Source: Clarkia xantiana subsp. parviflora (lineage: Eukaryota > Streptophyta > Magnoliopsida > Myrtales > Onagraceae). From it: a stretch of 64,000 bases of DNA. The stretch spans positions 1-64,000 of the forward strand of contig JAPTYO010000018.1 in the NCBI GenBank assembly GCA_036873135.1. The letters run 5' to 3'. Both the position numbers and the translations under genes were made by a program. The notes under the pieces are model-generated. The model did not search any database and was not told the origin of the DNA. It saw only the letters and a list, made by a program, of their open reading frames with translations. Of the stretch, positions 60,416 through 64,000 are shown piece after piece (within the stretch, counting starts at the first letter, position 1; the number at the start of each line of letters is the position of its first letter).

Positions 60416-60805
60416 ATCCGCAGGTTGTCATTGCGACATATAAGTTGATTGTGCACATAGCTTGATGGCTTTGTGTTGCGGGCACCTTCTTGAGATAGAC
60501 GCCTATATTATGAATGGAGAAATAAACTCCTTGTTGGTGTAGATAATAGATATGTTGGTGTTGTATACCATAAATCCCTCCTTGAACACAATGCTTAGCT
60601 TGTATTGTTGAAGTAGATTTTCGTGCAGAGGTTACTACTTGGCGTAATTCCTGAGTAGTAATCGTAGTGTAGCATGTACCTACGAGCAGAGTTACTTTTG
60701 TCAGATAATCGCCATTTTTATAAGTTTGCAAAAGTATGAAGTCATGAATTTTTTTTATTTAGTTATGCATATAATTTTTTTTATTTAGTTATGAATTTTA
60801 TTTAT

Positions 60806-62805
60806 TCAGTATAGATCGCGGATTCGAAGCTAATCACCATTCTTATTCCATAAAGATATTCGAAACATCATGCCAATCAAACTATACCCTTACAGGTGTC
60901 TAGAATTGGCTTCCTAAATTATCATACGTAAAGAATATGCTCCGCCTAGCAACATCACATAGACTGTACTCGATCATATTTTTTTATTTTCGAAAGGGCG
61001 TTAATGCGAATATTTATTGTAATCTCTACCGAATTTCTGTATCCGTGTAAATAATATTCTTTGCACCTTCTCAAGTTGTATCCCAAAATACCATCAAATT
61101 ATAAGATTGAAAGTAGGGAGACGTTTTTTTAAAAGATAGGTAAGGCCTACGTTGAATAAAAATGATAAGTAAACCAATTTGTATCTTCTGTATATTCTCA
61201 AGATTAACTAAATTAATGGAAACGAAAGCTCGAATACCGAAACCGAGATTGATAATATATGCAATAAATAATGTATAAACATCCCGTTCACTTTACATTA
61301 ATCACACGACTTGCTAGAAATTGGACCGTATGTCGATTCCACCTCGACATTGATAAGTGCATAAGCAATAAAAGTCATCTCCTGAACCGATGCAAAGACA
61401 AGTCCCCGAGTTCTCATTATGTTTAAAAAAACATGCCTTTTTGCAATCGTAAAGGACACAGTTATGCGGTTGTAACACTTCCGTGCATCTATCTTGTGCT
61501 TTGGTTTGAGGAAGCACGGCTGTAAAAAAGATAATAAAACAATTGCCAAAAATACCGTCAAAATTTTACCCAACATCTGCTTTATAACAGTATCAGAAGT
61601 CAGCCAAACCGTTTTCGAATTAATTAGTTCAAAAATTTCTTTCAAAAACCCTATCCAAGACTTGTTACACATCGCTAATTAAATGTAAACAAAAATGTAT
61701 TTATCGATGAAAAATAAAAGAAAAATGAATTAGTGGAAGAACGTAAACCACTTAGCGGGTACGAAATCCAACTCTCTTCCGTCTGTCTCTTTTATTTTTC
61801 ATTTTTTATTAAAAAGAGAACTCAATAAATTATTCGAATTGAAACAATATAGCATACCCGAAATTATTAGAAGGGCCACCACAAACTTCATGAAAGAGCT
61901 TGCCGCCATTTTGAAGATAGCGTTGAATAATTTACTAGATTGGTGTTATTGATCGAGATCGGTTGTTAGGGATGCAATGAATAATAGAAGCAGATCGAAA
62001 CAGCTATTTATAATAATTACATAGAGGGATGAAAGAAAAGTTAAGTAACTATAGCGGTACAACATTAGACTTTTAGGTTGTAACTTCTAACCGACTTCAA
62101 TATGCTTATCTCTGTGGTATATGTTATTCTAAATACAAAATGCTACAAAATTTTAGTTTAAAAAAGTATTTTGCTCGAAAGAAACTATGAACTGCCATGC
62201 TCATGATGCGAATGATCTATTGAAAATGGTATGTCCATCTTTATAGTTTATAATCAACGTTGCAACTATATAAAGACGCGGTACCAACTGACATTGTTTT
62301 TGCAATATAAGATACAAAATGTTAGATCATTTTTCCGTGCTTCTGTTCACGCAAGCATATCAAATCAAATAATAACATACATGTTACGAATATATAGTCC
62401 CAACTTAAGACACTCACTGATGCGGAAGGGATATCGAACTACTAATGGACACCCGAGAACATATATATATGTCATGTCCTCGAGGGGCTAGAATGAACCT
62501 GAACTTGACGAGGGCGGAATATTTATAGAGCTCGTAATGAAAAATACCTGGATGCGTTCCTTCATTATTGAAGGTTCACTGATATTTAATTCCCCTCCCC
62601 CACTCAAAAGAAGTAGAGGGAATAAAAAGAAAAAAAATGCGTATGTGAGATCGAGGGATGTTGCGGAGACCCTAAGTGCGGAGCTACTAATTAACGGAAA
62701 AAATAATTATTTTCCACATGAAAAGATAACGATGGAATTCCTTACGACGCACGAAATTTCGTTATACATTTGAAATTTATTGGAGAGTTCCAAATTTAAT
62801 AAAAG
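60806..62805. repeat. Tandem unit 13, right part
   Basis: Resumes with TCAGTATAGATCGCGG (normal units: TCAGTAAAGATCGCGG). Contains one DEFL gene. Confidence 0.92.
61314..61909 (-). CDS. DEFL peptide gene copy 13, intact, nine cysteines
   Basis: Exon 1 61909-61858, intron 61857-61520, exon 2 61519-61314, TATA at 62012-62004. The frame is open and all eight framework cysteines are present. In addition Arg two residues after Cys5 is Cys (C-L-C), giving an odd number, and Leu to Phe and Lys to Asn occur in the Cys4-Cys5 loop. The signal peptide has Thr7 to Met and Val12 to Ala. The unpaired cysteine could permit dimerisation or simply mark early decay. Confidence 0.75.
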
Positions 62806-64000
62806 ACGTTATACAAGGTAATGGGTTTTAATTTAACCAGCGATGCCAATGATTGTGGAAAAATGAATGACGCCCGGGTAGAGATTTTCTAACGGACGCT
62901 GGGATAAGAACCCTTCCGGTTCAACAGATTTCGTATCTCATATTTTTTTGCAAGGTGAAGAATCCGCTACAAATCCATTAGTATAACTGATGCAGCGTGA
63001 TAGGGTGGAGGGGATAAAAAAATCGTCGATTCTAGGGGAATGCCGAGAATTTGTTGGATAGAGGCGCACGAATTCGTTGATTCATAAGAATACTGAAGAA
63101 TTGACGCAGGGTTGAGGAAAACCTCGATTTTAATTAATAATCTCAAAAAATAAATTCGTCTAACAGAGTTTAAATAGCTAGAGCGAAAACCCTAATTCTA
63201 ATATATATCCGAAATTAACAATTAAATCCAAACAAAAATGAAAAATTGCAAAAAGACCCAAAAAAGCACAAAAACGCAAATTAAACGCTCTAACGATGGA
63301 ATTTGGCCTCCGGACATTGGATTCCATGGCAAAGCTATGGATCTTGAATAGAATGCCGTTATCGCACGAAAAACTCTATTCCTACGCTCCTACGCCAAAA
63401 TCCGACACTTGAAATTTCGGGGTCGAAAATCGCAGAATTAATAAATCCCGGCTGCATCAGTAACGATCGCGGATTCGAAGCTAATCACCATTCTTATTCC
63501 ATAAAGATATTCGAAACATCATGCCAATCAAACTATACCCTTACAGGTGTCTAGACTTGGCTTCCTAAATTATCATACGTAAAGAATATGCTCCGCCTAG
63601 CAACATCACATAGACTGTACTCGATCATATTTTTTTATTTTCGAAAGGGTGTTAATGCGAATATTTATTGTAATCTCTACCGAATTTCTGTATCCGTGTG
63701 AATAATATTCTTTGCACCTTCTCAAGTTGTATCCCAAAATACCATCAAATTATAAGATTGAAAGTAGGAAGATGTTTTTTTAAAAGATAGGTAAGGCCTA
63801 CGTTGAATATAAAATGATAAGTAAACCAATTTGTATCTTCTCTATATTCTCTAGATTAACTAAATTAATGGAAACGAAAGCTCGAATACCGAAACCGAGA
63901 TTGATAATATATGCAATAAATAATGTATAAACATCTCGTTCACTTTACATTAATCACACGACTTGCTAGAAATTGGACCTCATGTCGATTCCACCTCGAC
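62806..64000. repeat. Tandem unit 14, partial
   Basis: First 1195 bp of another unit; the array continues beyond the window. Confidence 0.95.
63966..64000 (-). CDS. DEFL peptide gene copy 14, 3' end only
   Basis: The stop codon (63968-63966) and last codons of exon 2 are present; the rest lies outside the window. Arg to Glu-like change in the tail (CTCATG for CGTATG on the plus strand). Confidence 0.6.
   Translation of the reverse strand, partial: RGGIDMRSNF

Larger units (their letters stand above)
55116..60805 (-). mobile_element. Element 4: 3' end of a minus-strand Tat-type LTR element
   Basis: One LTR (55116-55942) preceded, in minus orientation, by a polypurine tract and about 4.9 kb of repeat-rich 3' region, with no pol, no second LTR and no target duplication. 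The PPT-LTR junction (GACTCGGGGGCA, then GTGATGGATAT in both with a one-base change) is shared with element 1, so it is a related family. The right edge lies in A/T-rich sequence near 60740-60805. It is a truncated insertion or the relic of a deletion. Confidence 0.75.

Noticed and set aside
1..64000. The 2.64-kb array as rDNA spacer, CRISPR or centromeric satellite
   Set aside because: There is no rRNA sequence. The unit is far too long for CRISPR, and it contains a structured gene, unlike a typical short centromeric satellite.

Overview
The window is nuclear DNA of a flowering plant, probably a eudicot. The evidence is AT-rich two-exon genes for secreted cysteine-rich peptides, GT-AG introns, TATA boxes of plant type, and nested Ty3/gypsy LTR retrotransposons of the plant-specific Tat lineage, which have dual RNase H domains and antisense genes. 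There is no bacterial-style gene layout, and I see no rRNA, tRNA or CRISPR.

Backbone. About 37 kb is a head-to-tail tandem array of a unit of about 2.64 kb: 13 monomers plus a partial 14th. It occupies 1-15385, 24818-26470, 39867-55115 and 60806-64000. Every complete unit carries, on the minus strand, a small two-exon gene whose product looks like a plant defensin-like (DEFL/LCR) peptide. Exon 1 (52 nt) encodes most of a signal peptide, then comes a phase-1 GT-AG intron of about 337 bp. Exon 2 encodes the signal-peptide end plus a mature domain with the spacing C-x8-C-x4-C-x3-C-x10-C-x10-C-x-C-x3-C. The gene is missed by simple ORF scanning because exon 1 is too short and lies antisense to a longer spurious ORF. 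By eye nine copies look intact (units 2, 3, 4, 5, 9, 10, 11, 12, 13). Units 1, 6, 7 and 8 are damaged, and unit 14 is cut by the window edge. Units 1-5 form one subfamily and units 6-14 another. Units 9-10 and 11-12 form a duplicated dimer.

Insertions. (1) 15386-24817, an LTR retrotransposon in unit 6 (TSD GAAAG), lacks most of gag, has pol split by one frameshift, and carries a spliced antisense coiled-coil gene. (2) 26471-39866 in unit 7 is a roughly 3.2-kb LTR-like sequence flanked by a 17-bp direct repeat. It is itself split by (3) 27597-37797, a complete and young Tat-type element (TSD CGGGG) with gag, protease, RT, two RNase H domains, integrase and an antisense gene; its gag/protease is broken and its integrase has a D-to-E change at the first catalytic position. 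(4) 55116-60805 in unit 13 is the 3' end of a minus-strand relative of element 1: one LTR, a PPT and a long repeat-rich 3' region.

How the parts relate. The array looks like an amplified locus for secreted peptides, each copy with its own TATA box, that has been invaded by Tat elements. One insertion cuts a DEFL exon. The biological role of the peptides (defence, pollen-pistil signalling or other) cannot be told from sequence alone.
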